NCBI GenBank assembly: GCA_002307235.1
Contig: DBTV01000046.1
Span: 2,978 to 59,986 of the forward strand
Direction: 5' to 3'
DNA from: Acidobacteriaceae bacterium UBA1307
GTDB taxonomy: Bacteria; Acidobacteriota; Terriglobia; Terriglobales; Acidobacteriaceae
Length of the DNA stretch: 57,009 nucleotides
Shown: positions 16,907 through 25,167 of the stretch, one piece after another
How the letters are laid out: each line of letters starts with the position of its first letter
Position numbering within the stretch: the stretch's first letter is position 1
Notes under the pieces: model-generated
Database searches by the model: none
The model's input: the letters and a program-made list of their open reading frames with translations, nothing else
Told to the model about the DNA's origin: nothing
Position numbers and translations under genes: made by a program

Positions 16907-17893
16907 TTGCGGGTTCGCGTCTTCTATCACGACAAATGTTTTGACGGGGCCTGTTCGGCCTCGCTGTTTGCGCGTTTTCATCGCGAGTGCATCGGCACGG
17001 CTTCTGGCTACGACTATCGTGGCCTGGTGCATCGGGCCGGTTCGCTCTTTGACGAAAGCGAGTTCTCCGATGAGGAGAACGCCATTGTCGATTTCAAATA
17101 TTCGACCTCACCGAAGGTGACCTGGTGGTTTGATCACCATCAGTCGGCCTTTTTGACCGATGAAGATCGGGCGCACTTCGAGGCCAGCCAGAGTGATCCG
17201 GTCGGCAGCCAGCGCAAGTTTTACGATCCGAAGCACACCTCCTGCACCAGCTTCATCGCGCAGATTGCCGCCGAGCGTTTCGGCTTTGACATGAAGCCGG
17301 TGGCCGACATGGTCTACTGGGCCGATATTGTCGACGGCGCCAAGTACGAGTCGGCCGAGCAGGCCGTCGCGATGCCCGAGCCAGCGATGAAGCTCACGCT
17401 GATCATCGAGGCCAATCGCGATCCGGAGTTCATTCCCCGGCTGATTCCGCTGCTGACCTCGATGCCGCTGGCCGAGGTGCTGGAGCAGCCCTTTGTGGCG
17501 CCGCTGCTGCCACCGCTGCTTGAGCGCCATCAGCGCGCGATTGAGTTGATTGGCCAGCGTGCCGAAGAGCGCGATGGCACCATCTTCTTCGACATTGTCG
17601 ATCACCCGCTCGAGGGCTTCAACAAGTTCATTCCATACTTCCTGCACCCGAAGGCGATCTACTCGATCGGGTTGTCGAAGTCGAGCTTCCGCACCAAGGT
17701 GGCCGTTGGTTCGAACCCCTGGACGACGGTTGACCCGGACCGGATGATCAATCTGGCTGAGATCTGCGAGCGCTATGGCGGCGGCGGACACGCCCGCGTC
17801 GGTGCTATCAGCTTTCCGCCGGACAAAGAAGACGAGGCTCGTGCCGTGGCCAAGGACATTGTGGCCGGGCTGCGCGCCAAGCCGTTGCTCTAA
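16907..17893 (+). CDS. DHH/DHHA1-family phosphoesterase
   Basis: A protein of about 328 residues. The N-terminus has HDKCFDGACSASLFARFH, equivalent to the metal-binding DxDGxxS motif of DHH proteins. The DHH motif itself is WWFDHHQSAF. The C-terminal DHHA1 substrate-binding motif is GGGGHARVGAISFP. DHH members include RecJ, nano-RNases and c-di-AMP phosphodiesterases; this one resembles an uncharacterised group annotated simply as phosphoesterase, so the substrate is not assigned. I prefer the TTG at 16907, with AGGGG 11 nt upstream. The frame is open from an ATG at 16787, but that leader has no ribosome-binding site and poor family likeness. The hairpin at 17931-17952 may end the transcript. 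Confidence 0.85.
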   Translation: MRVRVFYHDKCFDGACSASLFARFHRECIGTASGYDYRGLVHRAGSLFDESEFSDEENAIVDFKYSTSPKVTWWFDHHQSAFLTDEDRAHFEASQSDPVGSQRKFYDPKHTSCTSFIAQIAAERFGFDMKPVADMVYWADIVDGAKYESAEQAVAMPEPAMKLTLIIEANRDPEFIPRLIPLLTSMPLAEVLEQPFVAPLLPPLLERHQRAIELIGQRAEERDGTIFFDIVDHPLEGFNKFIPYFLHPKAIYSIGLSKSSFRTKVAVGSNPWTTVDPDRMINLAEICERYGGGGHARVGAISFPPDKEDEARAVAKDIVAGLRAKPLL

Positions 17894-17930
17894 GAGCGCC
17901 CGCTCCGTAAGTACCACCTGCCCGACAGCG

Positions 17931-17952
17931 ACCGCGGCCGAAACGCCGCGGT
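17931..17952. terminator. GC-rich hairpin after the DHH phosphoesterase gene
   Basis: A perfect 8-bp stem (ACCGCGGC with GCCGCGGT) closes a 6-nt loop, 38 bp after the stop. No T-run follows, so intrinsic termination is doubtful. The rest of the gap to the HTH gene shows nothing further. Confidence 0.35.
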
Positions 17953-18176
17953 GCAGGGCCTCCGGTAGTCCCTCCAGAAAAAATCAGAAGTTGAGAGAGC
18001 CCGTTGCGCAGAGTGGTTCGCGTTTTATAGGGATTTTCAAGGCTGGTTTCGTCTTTTTTCGGTTTGCCCCAAAGTTTTTACTTGACAGTTATGGTTCACT
18101 CACCGGAAAGTAGTGTTGTTGAGGTGTGAAAACGACACCCCGGAGTCCTTGCTCTGGCTCTCCGCACCGAAGACCT

Positions 18177-18725
18177 ATGGCCACTACCCCCGTTGTGCGC
18201 ATGGATGCAGGTGAACGTGAAGTTGTGCGGTGTGAACATTGCCGCCTCATGCAGTACCGGACGAGCAACTCGCTCTGCCGGCGCTGCCACAAACCCCTGG
18301 ATATTGAAGAGCCGCTTCCTTCCTTTGCTCCGCAGCTCGTCACCTCGCAGCCAGTTCCATCGACCGCCGAGGCAGGATTGCAGGTCGCAGGGCAGGTCCG
18401 TGAAATTCGCCGCTCCCGTCATCTGAGTCAGCGTCAACTCGCCGGCCGGATGCAGGTGCCTCGCACTTATATCTCCAAGATCGAAAACGGCAAGGCCATT
18501 CCCACGCTGGGCTCGCTTGAGCGGCTGGCCGAGGCCCTTGATGTCGATGTCTGCCAGTTGGTGCGCGATACGCGCAGCCGGCGCGATGCCGAGGTTGCGG
18601 CCATCTTCGCCGATCCGTTTTTGGCCGAGATCGCCGCCCAACTGCCGACCTTGAACCAGTTGCAGCGCACGCTGCTCTACGGCGCGGTGCGGGATGCCGC
18701 TGCCGGCCGTCGCCGGACGGCGTAA
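18177..18725 (+). CDS. Zinc-ribbon/HTH-XRE transcriptional regulator
   Basis: A protein of about 182 residues. Near the N-terminus a CEHC...CRRC pair of cysteine knuckles (about residues 19-40) forms a likely zinc ribbon. A Pro-rich linker follows, then a Cro/C1-type helix-turn-helix (REIRRSRHLSQRQLAGRMQV, PRTYISKIENGKAIPTLGSL, ERLAEALDVDVCQLV). The C-terminal tail (about 60 residues) is helical and Arg-rich. It probably acts as a cytosolic repressor or activator; no target is evident, and it precedes but is not clearly joined to the uppS operon (258-bp gap). The ATG at 18177 is preferred over a GTG at 18126 because it begins at a normal N-terminus. Confidence 0.88.
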   Translation: MATTPVVRMDAGEREVVRCEHCRLMQYRTSNSLCRRCHKPLDIEEPLPSFAPQLVTSQPVPSTAEAGLQVAGQVREIRRSRHLSQRQLAGRMQVPRTYISKIENGKAIPTLGSLERLAEALDVDVCQLVRDTRSRRDAEVAAIFADPFLAEIAAQLPTLNQLQRTLLYGAVRDAAAGRRRTA

Positions 18726-18983
18726 AAGACAGGATTCGGTGGCCATGCGACTCCGTGCATGGTCGCTGAACCCTTTTGTGCAAACTCGTCCTTGCGCACG
18801 GGCGAGATTGCAGCCCCCTGTCGCATGTGCTAGCTTCAAAATATTGTCGCTTGGTCTTGGAAGGTTCTCATTTAAACTATCCGAGCCGGGTTTTGGCGTC
18901 TCGTTACGGGTTTGAACGGATGCCGTAACTGTGTGTTTGGAACGGGCGGTTGGTCGGACCGCGGACGACGTAGAGGCATTCCT

Positions 18984-19817
18984 TTGTATCCTTCTCCCAA
19001 GCTGCGTATCGATGAATTGAGCCGCGAAGAACGCGCCGTCTATGACACGCTGAAGCCGGAGGCGATGCCCGAGCACGTGGCCATCATCATGGATGGCAAC
19101 GGCCGCTGGGCGGGCCGTCAGGCGCTGAAGCGGTTTCTGGGCCACCAGCAGGGCGCGCGCAGTGTGCAGCAGGTCACCGAGGCCGCCTCGCGGATCGGGC
19201 TTCCCTGGCTGACGCTCTACGCCTTTTCGCTTGAAAACAATCTGCGCCGTCCACGTGCCGAGGTCAACTTCCTGATGCGCCTGATGAAGGTCTATCTCGA
19301 AGGCAATCTGCGGCGCATGATGGACAACAATGTGCGCATCCGTTACATTGGCCGCACCCACGAGCTGCCGCCCGACGTGCAGGACAAGATGCGCTGGGCG
19401 CAGGAGGAGACGGCGAACAACACCGGAACGACGCTGACGCTGGCGCTCAACTACGGTGGCCGTTCCGAGCTTGTCGACGCTTTTCGCCGGCTTGCCGCCG
19501 AGGTGGCCGAGAAGAAGATTGCCCCTGAGCAGATCGACGAGGCGGCGATTCATCGCAACCTGTACACGGCGCAGATGCCGGACCCGGATCTGTTGATCCG
19601 TACCTCGGGCGAGATGCGCATCTCGAACTTTTTGCCGTGGCAGATTGCCTACAGCGAGATCTTCGTGACCGAGCGGCTGTGGCCGGATTTTCGTGGCATT
19701 CACCTGCTCGAGGCCATTGCCGATTACCAGCGCCGCGAACGTCGTTTCGGCGGGCTGGGCAAGGAATGCGGCGAGGTCGAAGAAGACCTGTCGCAGATCA
19801 AAATCGCGGTCAGTTAA
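18984..19817 (+). CDS. uppS: Undecaprenyl (isoprenyl) diphosphate synthase, cis-type
   Basis: A cis-prenyltransferase that condenses isopentenyl diphosphate onto farnesyl diphosphate to make the C55 lipid carrier for peptidoglycan and O-antigen. Clear motifs are HVAIIMDGNGRWAGRQ (catalytic Asp), GHQQGARSVQQV, LYAFSLENNLRRP, LTLALNYGGRSELVDA and PDLLIRTSGEMRISNFLPWQ. The length from the TTG at 18984 is 277 residues. That start has TAGAGG 7 nt upstream; ATG at 19065 would leave almost no N-terminal strand before the active site. It opens the envelope block uppS-cdsA-dxr-rseP, with cdsA 40 bp downstream. Confidence 0.95.
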   Translation: MYPSPKLRIDELSREERAVYDTLKPEAMPEHVAIIMDGNGRWAGRQALKRFLGHQQGARSVQQVTEAASRIGLPWLTLYAFSLENNLRRPRAEVNFLMRLMKVYLEGNLRRMMDNNVRIRYIGRTHELPPDVQDKMRWAQEETANNTGTTLTLALNYGGRSELVDAFRRLAAEVAEKKIAPEQIDEAAIHRNLYTAQMPDPDLLIRTSGEMRISNFLPWQIAYSEIFVTERLWPDFRGIHLLEAIADYQRRERRFGGLGKECGEVEEDLSQIKIAVS

Positions 19818-19857
19818 AGAAGTTACGCCGCTCGGCAGTGTATGCTCACAACTGAAC

Positions 19858-20682
19858 ATGAAACGTATTCTGACTGCACTCGTACTGATCCCGGTCGTCC
19901 TGCTGCTGGTCTTTCTGGCGCCGAAGTGGCTTTTTGTCCTGTCGGTTGCCCTGGTCGCCGTGCTGGCAAGCTGGGAATACATGAATCTGGCCGTGGCCGG
20001 AGGCTTTGAGCCGCCGCGCGGGCCTGTGCTGGCCTCGCTGGTGCTGCTGTTTCTGGGCTACCTGGAGTGGCCCGACCGGATGCCGGCGATTCTCGGCGCG
20101 TTGTGTCTGGTGTTGCTGGTCTATTGCAGCTTCGCTCGTCCCATCGAACGGGTGATGGCCGATGCCTCGGCCGCCATTTTCAGCCTGATTTATATCGGAT
20201 TTACGTTGATTTCGCTGCCTGCCCTGCATGGCCAGGCCGACGGACCCTCGCTGGTGGCTTTTTTGATGTGCGCGGTCTGGGCGGGCGATTCGTTGGCGCT
20301 CTATACGGGCAAGTTTTTCGGCAAACACAAGCTGGCTCCCACGATCAGTCCGAAAAAGACCTGGGAAGGCGCGGCGGGCTCGGTGCTCGGCAGTCTGATC
20401 GCGACCGGAATCCTGCTCTGGCTGGCCTCGGTTTTGCAGGCGCATGATGTTGCCGTGCTGGTCTATCCGGAAGAGAGCTGGTTCTGGCTTCTGCTGGCCG
20501 TGGTGGTGAATGTGGCTGCTCAGGTGGGCGATCTGGTGGAGTCGGCGCTGAAGCGCTCGGTCGGCGTCAAGGACTCGGGCAATCTGTTGCCCGGCCATGG
20601 CGGCATTCTCGACCGCATCGACGCGCTGCTTTTGGCCGCGCCGGTGCTCTGGTACGCGCTGGTGTTGCGGCAAGCTCTTTAA
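19858..20682 (+). CDS. cdsA: Phosphatidate cytidylyltransferase
   Basis: An integral membrane enzyme of 274 residues that makes CDP-diacylglycerol from phosphatidate and CTP, the branch point of phospholipid synthesis. It is mostly hydrophobic helices and carries the C-terminal family signature SALKRSVGVKDSGNLLPGHG followed by GILDRIDALLL. A second conserved element is PTISPKKTWEGAAGS. The start is the ATG of MKRILTALVLIPVV; the frame is open farther upstream inside uppS, but that extension is not part of the family. It follows uppS by 40 bp. Confidence 0.95.
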   Translation: MKRILTALVLIPVVLLLVFLAPKWLFVLSVALVAVLASWEYMNLAVAGGFEPPRGPVLASLVLLFLGYLEWPDRMPAILGALCLVLLVYCSFARPIERVMADASAAIFSLIYIGFTLISLPALHGQADGPSLVAFLMCAVWAGDSLALYTGKFFGKHKLAPTISPKKTWEGAAGSVLGSLIATGILLWLASVLQAHDVAVLVYPEESWFWLLLAVVVNVAAQVGDLVESALKRSVGVKDSGNLLPGHGGILDRIDALLLAAPVLWYALVLRQAL

Positions 20683-20782
20683 ATCCCTGTTGCAGAACTG
20701 CTTTCGACGCCTGCTGTTACGCGGACTCGCCCGGTGCGGGTCCGTGGCGCGATAATAGAGAGGAAGAAAGGGCATCCTCACG

Positions 20783-21937
20783 TTGAAACGACTCGCTATT
20801 CTGGGCTCGACCGGTTCGATCGGCACCAGCACGCTCTCCATCGTTGAACAGTTCCCCGACCGTTACGCGGTCTCCACGCTGGCGGCTGGTCATAATCTGG
20901 ACCTCGCCTTTGAACAGAGCCAACGCTGGCGTCCGAAGATGATTTCGCTGGCCACTGCCGAGCTGGCCGACGCGCTTGAAAAGCGCCTGAAGGCCGCGGG
21001 CGTGACCGGCGTCGAGGTTGTCCACGGCACCGAAGGCACGGTTGCCTGCGCCACGCACCCGGATGCGAACTTTGTGGTTTCGGCCATCGTGGGCGTCTCG
21101 GGACTGGAGGCTACCTATGCTGCGATTCTTGCCGGCAAGCCTCTCGGATTGGCCAACAAGGAATGCATGGTCGCCGCCGGTGAGATTCTGACCGTTGCCG
21201 CGCGCGAGCGCAACGTGCCGATTCTGCCGATTGATTCCGAGCACAACGCCGTGCACCAGTGCCTGCGCGTGGGCCAGCACAACGAGGTCAAGTTCGTGTG
21301 GCTGACGGCCTCGGGCGGGCCTTTCCGCCAGTTGCCGCTGGAAAAATTTGCTGACATCACGCCCGAGCAGGCCCTCAAGCATCCGACCTGGAAGATGGGG
21401 CGCCGGATCACCATCGATTCGGCCTCGATGCTGAACAAGGGACTCGAGGTGATCGAGGCCTGCCGGTTGTTCGACGTGCCGGCCGAGCAGGTGAGGGTGA
21501 CGGTGCATCCGCAGTCGACGGTGCACTCGCTGGTGGAGTACGTGGATGGCTCGATTCTGGCGCAGATTTCGGTCACCGACATGCGGCTGCCGATTCTCTA
21601 CGCGCTGGCGTACCCGGAGCGGCCGGCCTCGCATCTGACCTTCGATCTGGCCAAGCTGTCGCATCTGGACTTTGAGCAGCCGGACTTTGCGCGGTTCCCC
21701 TGTTTGCGGCTGGCCTATGAGGCGGCGCGCAAGGGCGGAGCGCATTGCATTGCGCTCAATGCCGCCGATGAGGTGGCCGTTGAGGCCTTCCTCGAGCGCA
21801 AGATCCCCTTCATGGGCATCCCGCGTACAATTGAGCAAGTTCTCGCGGCGACGCCGGAATCGCATCCGACAACGATTGCCGGGGTGCTGGCCGCTGACCA
21901 CGAGGCGCGCGAGCGGGCTCGTACGCTGTTGAAGTAA
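20783..21937 (+). CDS. dxr: 1-deoxy-D-xylulose 5-phosphate reductoisomerase
   Basis: An enzyme of 384 residues that makes 2-C-methyl-D-erythritol 4-phosphate in the MEP isoprenoid pathway, which supplies the substrate of the neighbouring UppS. The N-terminal NADPH-binding loop is LAILGSTGSIGTSTL; later come GLANKECMVAAGE, IDSEHNAVHQCL (metal ligands), WLTASGGPFR, KMGRRITIDSASMLNKGLEV and VHPQSTVHSLVEY. Translation starts at a TTG, with GAAAGGG about 10 nt upstream. The 100-bp gap from cdsA contains a GC hairpin (about 20725-20745) without a T-run, so read-through is likely. Confidence 0.96.
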   Translation: MKRLAILGSTGSIGTSTLSIVEQFPDRYAVSTLAAGHNLDLAFEQSQRWRPKMISLATAELADALEKRLKAAGVTGVEVVHGTEGTVACATHPDANFVVSAIVGVSGLEATYAAILAGKPLGLANKECMVAAGEILTVAARERNVPILPIDSEHNAVHQCLRVGQHNEVKFVWLTASGGPFRQLPLEKFADITPEQALKHPTWKMGRRITIDSASMLNKGLEVIEACRLFDVPAEQVRVTVHPQSTVHSLVEYVDGSILAQISVTDMRLPILYALAYPERPASHLTFDLAKLSHLDFEQPDFARFPCLRLAYEAARKGGAHCIALNAADEVAVEAFLERKIPFMGIPRTIEQVLAATPESHPTTIAGVLAADHEARERARTLLK

Positions 21938-21991
21938 ATGACGCGCCGGGTGTTGAGCCCGGCGCTACCGTAAGGAAACTACTGCTCACCT

Positions 21992-23341
21992 ATGCATGAA
22001 ATCTTGATTTCCGTCGTCGCCTTCATCGTCCTGATCGGCTTGATGGTTGTTGTCCACGAGTTTGGGCATTTTGCCGTTGCCAAGCTGTGTCGGGTTCGCG
22101 TCGAAGCATTTTCGGTGGGCTTTGGCCCGCGCCTGTTCGGCATCAAGATCGGCGAGACCGACTACAAGATCTGCCTGTTGCCGCTGGGCGGCTTCGTGAA
22201 GATGACGGGCGAGACTCCGGGCGAGGAGAATGTGGCCGATGATCCGGCAGCCTTCACCTCACACCCGCGCTGGCAGAGGATGCTGATCGGCTTTGCCGGT
22301 CCGTTCTCCAATTTTGTGCTGGCCTTCGTGCTGATGTTCTTCTACTTTGCCTGGTTCAACGAGGTGCCTTCGGTGCGCCCGGCCGCGGTGGAGTGGGTGA
22401 CGCCGGGGGCAATGGCCGATCAGGCCGGGTTGAAGGCGGGCGACCGCTTTACGCAATTCGGCGCGGTGGCCAATCCTGATCTGGGCGCGATTCTCGAGAC
22501 GATGAACGCCAAGGCGGGCGCGACGGTTCCTGCCACGGTTGACCGCGCAGGCGTGCCGGTTTCGCTGCAACTGCATCTGCCGGCGGGCGACAAGGCGGGC
22601 GATCTGCTGGCGGCGGGTTTTTATCCGCACTATGCCGACAAGCCGCTGACCATCGATCAGGTGGTGAGTGGTTCGGCCGCCGATGAGGCGGGGCTGCGCG
22701 CGGGCGATACGGTCGACTCAATTGATGGCTACGCCTTCCACACGCTGGAACCGCTGCTTGATTATCTGCAGATTGGCAAGGGCAAGCCGATTACGCTCGG
22801 CGTGCGTGGCGCCAATGGTGCGCAGAAGACGCTCGTGGTGCATCCGCGCGTGCAGGATGGCGGCTGGCGGTTGGGCATCACGGCGCAGCCGTACGGCGAT
22901 CTGCCGATGCGCCGTTCGCCGATCCACGTGGCGCAGGCCTCGGCGCGTTCCTACGACTATTGCGTGGAAGGTTCGCTGATGATTGGCCAGATGCTGAAGA
23001 AGCTGGTCACGCATCAGGCTTCCATGAAGCAACTCTCGGGCCCGGTGGGCATTGCGGTGGTGGCGGGCAAGGCGGCCGAAACCAAGGACTGGGCCTCGAA
23101 GTTCGGTTTGGCCTCGGCCATCAGCTTGAACCTCGGCATTCTGAATCTGTTGCCGTTCCCGATTCTCGACGGCGGAATGATTCTGTTCCTGCTGATTGAA
23201 AGCATCATCCGGCAGGACATCAGCATGGCGATCAAGGAGCGCATCTATCAGGCGGCCTTCGTGCTGATCGTGGTCTTCTTCGCCTTCGTGATCTTCAATG
23301 ACGTTTCAAAGCTGACGGTGTTCACGCACATGAGGCCGTAG
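21992..23341 (+). CDS. rseP: RIP metalloprotease RseP (site-2 protease)
   Basis: A membrane zinc protease of 449 residues that performs the intramembrane cut in envelope-stress signalling, releasing ECF sigma factors from anti-sigma factors. The first membrane segment carries HEFGH. Two PDZ-type regions lie in the periplasmic loop (about 125-210 and 215-300; SAADEAGLRAGDTVDSIDGY). The C-terminal segment has LNLLPFPILDGG with the third zinc ligand. Length and topology match the family. It lies 54 bp after dxr, separated by a small hairpin (CGCCGGG/CCCGGCG near 21944-21965), and is probably the last gene of the operon. Confidence 0.95.
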   Translation: MHEILISVVAFIVLIGLMVVVHEFGHFAVAKLCRVRVEAFSVGFGPRLFGIKIGETDYKICLLPLGGFVKMTGETPGEENVADDPAAFTSHPRWQRMLIGFAGPFSNFVLAFVLMFFYFAWFNEVPSVRPAAVEWVTPGAMADQAGLKAGDRFTQFGAVANPDLGAILETMNAKAGATVPATVDRAGVPVSLQLHLPAGDKAGDLLAAGFYPHYADKPLTIDQVVSGSAADEAGLRAGDTVDSIDGYAFHTLEPLLDYLQIGKGKPITLGVRGANGAQKTLVVHPRVQDGGWRLGITAQPYGDLPMRRSPIHVAQASARSYDYCVEGSLMIGQMLKKLVTHQASMKQLSGPVGIAVVAGKAAETKDWASKFGLASAISLNLGILNLLPFPILDGGMILFLLIESIIRQDISMAIKERIYQAAFVLIVVFFAFVIFNDVSKLTVFTHMRP

Positions 23342-23560
23342 TAGCAGGGACGTAGGGACCAGGGACTAGGGACTAGGAACTTAGGGCCCAGGGACTAGAC
23401 TCGGGACTTAGGAAATAGAAAATTTAGGAATTAGAGACTTAGGAGTTAGAGCGTAGGGACATAGGGGTGGAGTGAGTGCAGGGATTAAGGAACAAAATAG
23501 TCCCTTAGTCCTTAGCCCCTAGTCCCTAAGTCCCTAGTCCCTTGGTTCCTGGCGATTCAT
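23342..23560. repeat. Degenerate GGGACTAGG / CCTAGTCCC palindromic array
   Basis: About 220 bp made almost wholly of 7-10-bp units related to TAGGGAC. The left part (23345-23470) carries GGGACTAGG-type units. The right part (about 23497-23545) carries the complements (AGTCCCTAAGTCCCTAGTCC and similar), so the transcript could fold into a long imperfect hairpin. It fills the space between rseP and the thioesterase gene and overlaps neither. Confidence 0.8.
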
Positions 23561-23566
23561 TCGATC

Positions 23567-23986
23567 ATGTCTGTCACAAGTACATTACGCGTTCGTTATG
23601 CCGAGACTGACCAGATGCACGTGGTCTATCACGCCAATTATCTGGTCTGGTTTGAGATTGGTCGCACCGACCTGCTGCGCGCGGCGGGGCTGACCTATGA
23701 GCGGCTCGAAAAAGAGTGTGGCCGCATGTTGCCGGTGGCCGAGGCGCGCTGCCGCTACAAGAACTCTGCCCGCTATGACGACCAGATTGAGATTGAAACG
23801 CGGACCGAGCTGGTGCGCGGCCCCATCGTCAAATTCGCCTATCGGGTTTATCGCATCGAGCCGGAAGAGAAAAAAACACTGTTGGCCGAGGGCGAAACGA
23901 CGCACGTGGTCTGCGACCTGGCGATGAAGCGCGCCAGCCTGCCGCCCGAGTACGCCGCGGTGCTGAAGGCGATGGCGACGAGTTAG
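23567..23986 (+). CDS. YbgC/FadM-family acyl-CoA thioesterase
   Basis: A hot-dog-fold 4-hydroxybenzoyl-CoA-thioesterase-like protein of 139 residues. The family motif is RYAETDQMHVVYHANYLVWF, with the Asp/Tyr/His pattern of the active site, followed by FEIGRTDLLRAAGLTYE. It probably hydrolyses short or medium acyl-CoAs; in some bacteria YbgC is linked to the Tol-Pal envelope system, but no tol genes are here. The length is normal. The gene sits alone between two low-complexity intergenic arrays. The ribosome-binding site is poor, because the upstream sequence is the GGGACTAGG array, so translation may be weak or structure-dependent. Confidence 0.9.
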   Translation: MSVTSTLRVRYAETDQMHVVYHANYLVWFEIGRTDLLRAAGLTYERLEKECGRMLPVAEARCRYKNSARYDDQIEIETRTELVRGPIVKFAYRVYRIEPEEKKTLLAEGETTHVVCDLAMKRASLPPEYAAVLKAMATS

Positions 23987-24050
23987 CTGGTGAGCGAAGT
24001 TAGCGATGTTGGCAGGTGAGCGGTGTTAGCAAGTTAGCGTTGCTTGTGGT
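23987..24050. repeat. Degenerate GTTAGC / GTGAGC tandem array
   Basis: Directly after the thioesterase stop, about 60 bp consist of loosely repeated units (GGTGAGCGAAGTTAGCG, then GATGTTGGCAGGTGAGCG, then GTGTTAGCAAGTTAGCG). Units are about 8-9 bp or 16-18 bp long and degenerate. It differs in sequence from the array on the other side of the gene. Confidence 0.6.
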
Positions 24051-24058
24051 GGAGTGAG

Positions 24059-24107
24059 CCAAGAAAAAGGGCAGTGCCGGAGGATCGGCGCTGCCCTTTT
24101 TTCTTGG
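24059..24107. terminator. Bidirectional terminator between the thioesterase and polyprenyl synthase genes
   Basis: Long arms (24059-24079 and 24086-24107) pair almost perfectly, with one bulge and one G-T pair. They have A-runs on the left and T-runs on the right. It separates two convergent genes and ends 12 bp from the leftward stop. Confidence 0.9.
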
Positions 24108-24118
24108 CTTGCAGAGCG

Positions 24119-25108
24119 TTATTTTTCGCGGGCGACGACGAAGCTGGGCAGCCAGAGCAGCGCCTGCTTGTACTTTGACTCGGGCAGGGGAGCGAGAGCC
24201 TCGCGGGCCTGCTCGGCGTAGCGGTCAGCGATGTTCATGGCGTAATCGATGGAGCCGTTGCGCTTGAGGATCGTCTGAATCTCGTCGGGCGTGGTGCGCG
24301 TAAAGCCGCGATCGTCGAGCACATGCTGGATGGCCTGACGGTCGCGCGCGGTGCCGTGGTCGAAGGAGTGGATGACGGCGAGCGTGGCCTTGCCCTCGCG
24401 CAGATCGCTGGCGACCGGCTTGCCCAGAACCTCTTCGGTAGCGGTCAGGTCGAGCACATCATCGACGATCTGGAAGGCGAGTCCTACGGCGCGGCCGTAG
24501 TTGTAGAGCGTCTCTTCCTGCTCGGGCGTGGCCGAGGCCAGCACTGCGCCAAGCTGCATCGAAACCGAGAACAGGCAGGCGGTTTTGCGGAAGATCAGGT
24601 CGTAGTACTCGGCCTCGCTGACCTCTTTGCCGAGCTTCTGGATCTGCACCAGTTCGCCTTCAACCATCTGCTGGGTGAGGCCGATGAGCAGGTCGAGAAT
24701 GCGCAGGTTTTTCTCGTTGAGCGCGATGCGGAAGGCCTGCATGTAGAGCCAGTCGCCGGCCAGCACGCACTTCTCGTTGCCCCAGGTGGAGTTGGCCGAG
24801 GGGCGTCCGCGCCGCGTGCCGGCGCCGTCGATGATGTCGTCGTGGACCAGTGTGGCGGTGTGCACCATCTCGACGACCGAGCCGAGGCGGATGGCAGCCG
24901 GGCCGGAAAATTCGAGCGTATGCGCGGCCAGCAGGAGCATCGAGGGCCGGATGCGCTTGCCGCCGCCCGCGCGCAGATATTCGGCAATTTCGGTGATGGT
25001 GCCGACACTCGATGCGGCGTCGCGGCCTAATTCCTGCTCGACCGCAACCAGATCGTCCCGGAGCAGGTCGAAGACCTCTCGCGCCGTCGCTATGGCCAAT
25101 GTATTCAA
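24119..25108 (-). CDS. ispB: Trans-polyprenyl diphosphate synthase (octaprenyl/heptaprenyl type)
   Basis: A protein of 329 residues that builds the isoprenoid side chain of respiratory quinones. Both aspartate-rich motifs are intact: LVHDDIIDGAGTRRGRPSAN (first) and AFQIVDDVLDLTATEEVLGK (second). GGGKRIRPSMLLL and GDWLYMQAF are also typical. The chain length cannot be fixed from sequence. It starts at TTG (MNTLAIATA), with GAGAAG about 9 nt upstream. The short gap to the next leftward gene upstream (yajQ, about 60 bp) suggests it may be co-transcribed. Confidence 0.93.
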   Translation of the reverse strand: MNTLAIATAREVFDLLRDDLVAVEQELGRDAASSVGTITEIAEYLRAGGGKRIRPSMLLLAAHTLEFSGPAAIRLGSVVEMVHTATLVHDDIIDGAGTRRGRPSANSTWGNEKCVLAGDWLYMQAFRIALNEKNLRILDLLIGLTQQMVEGELVQIQKLGKEVSEAEYYDLIFRKTACLFSVSMQLGAVLASATPEQEETLYNYGRAVGLAFQIVDDVLDLTATEEVLGKPVASDLREGKATLAVIHSFDHGTARDRQAIQHVLDDRGFTRTTPDEIQTILKRNGSIDYAMNIADRYAEQAREALAPLPESKYKQALLWLPSFVVAREK

Positions 25109-25167
25109 ATCTGTCGCTTCTCGTTCTGAGGTGCGCCGCGGCTGAGAGGCCCGGCGGTGGTTCTCCG

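Noticed and set aside
18082..18116. TTGACA as a promoter for the HTH regulator
   Set aside because: No acceptable -10 at 16-18 bp; the nearest TAGTGT is 23 bp away.
18096..19982. 628-codon open frame antisense to the HTH and uppS genes
   Set aside because: Spans two unrelated real genes and the gap between them on the other strand; low-complexity composition.
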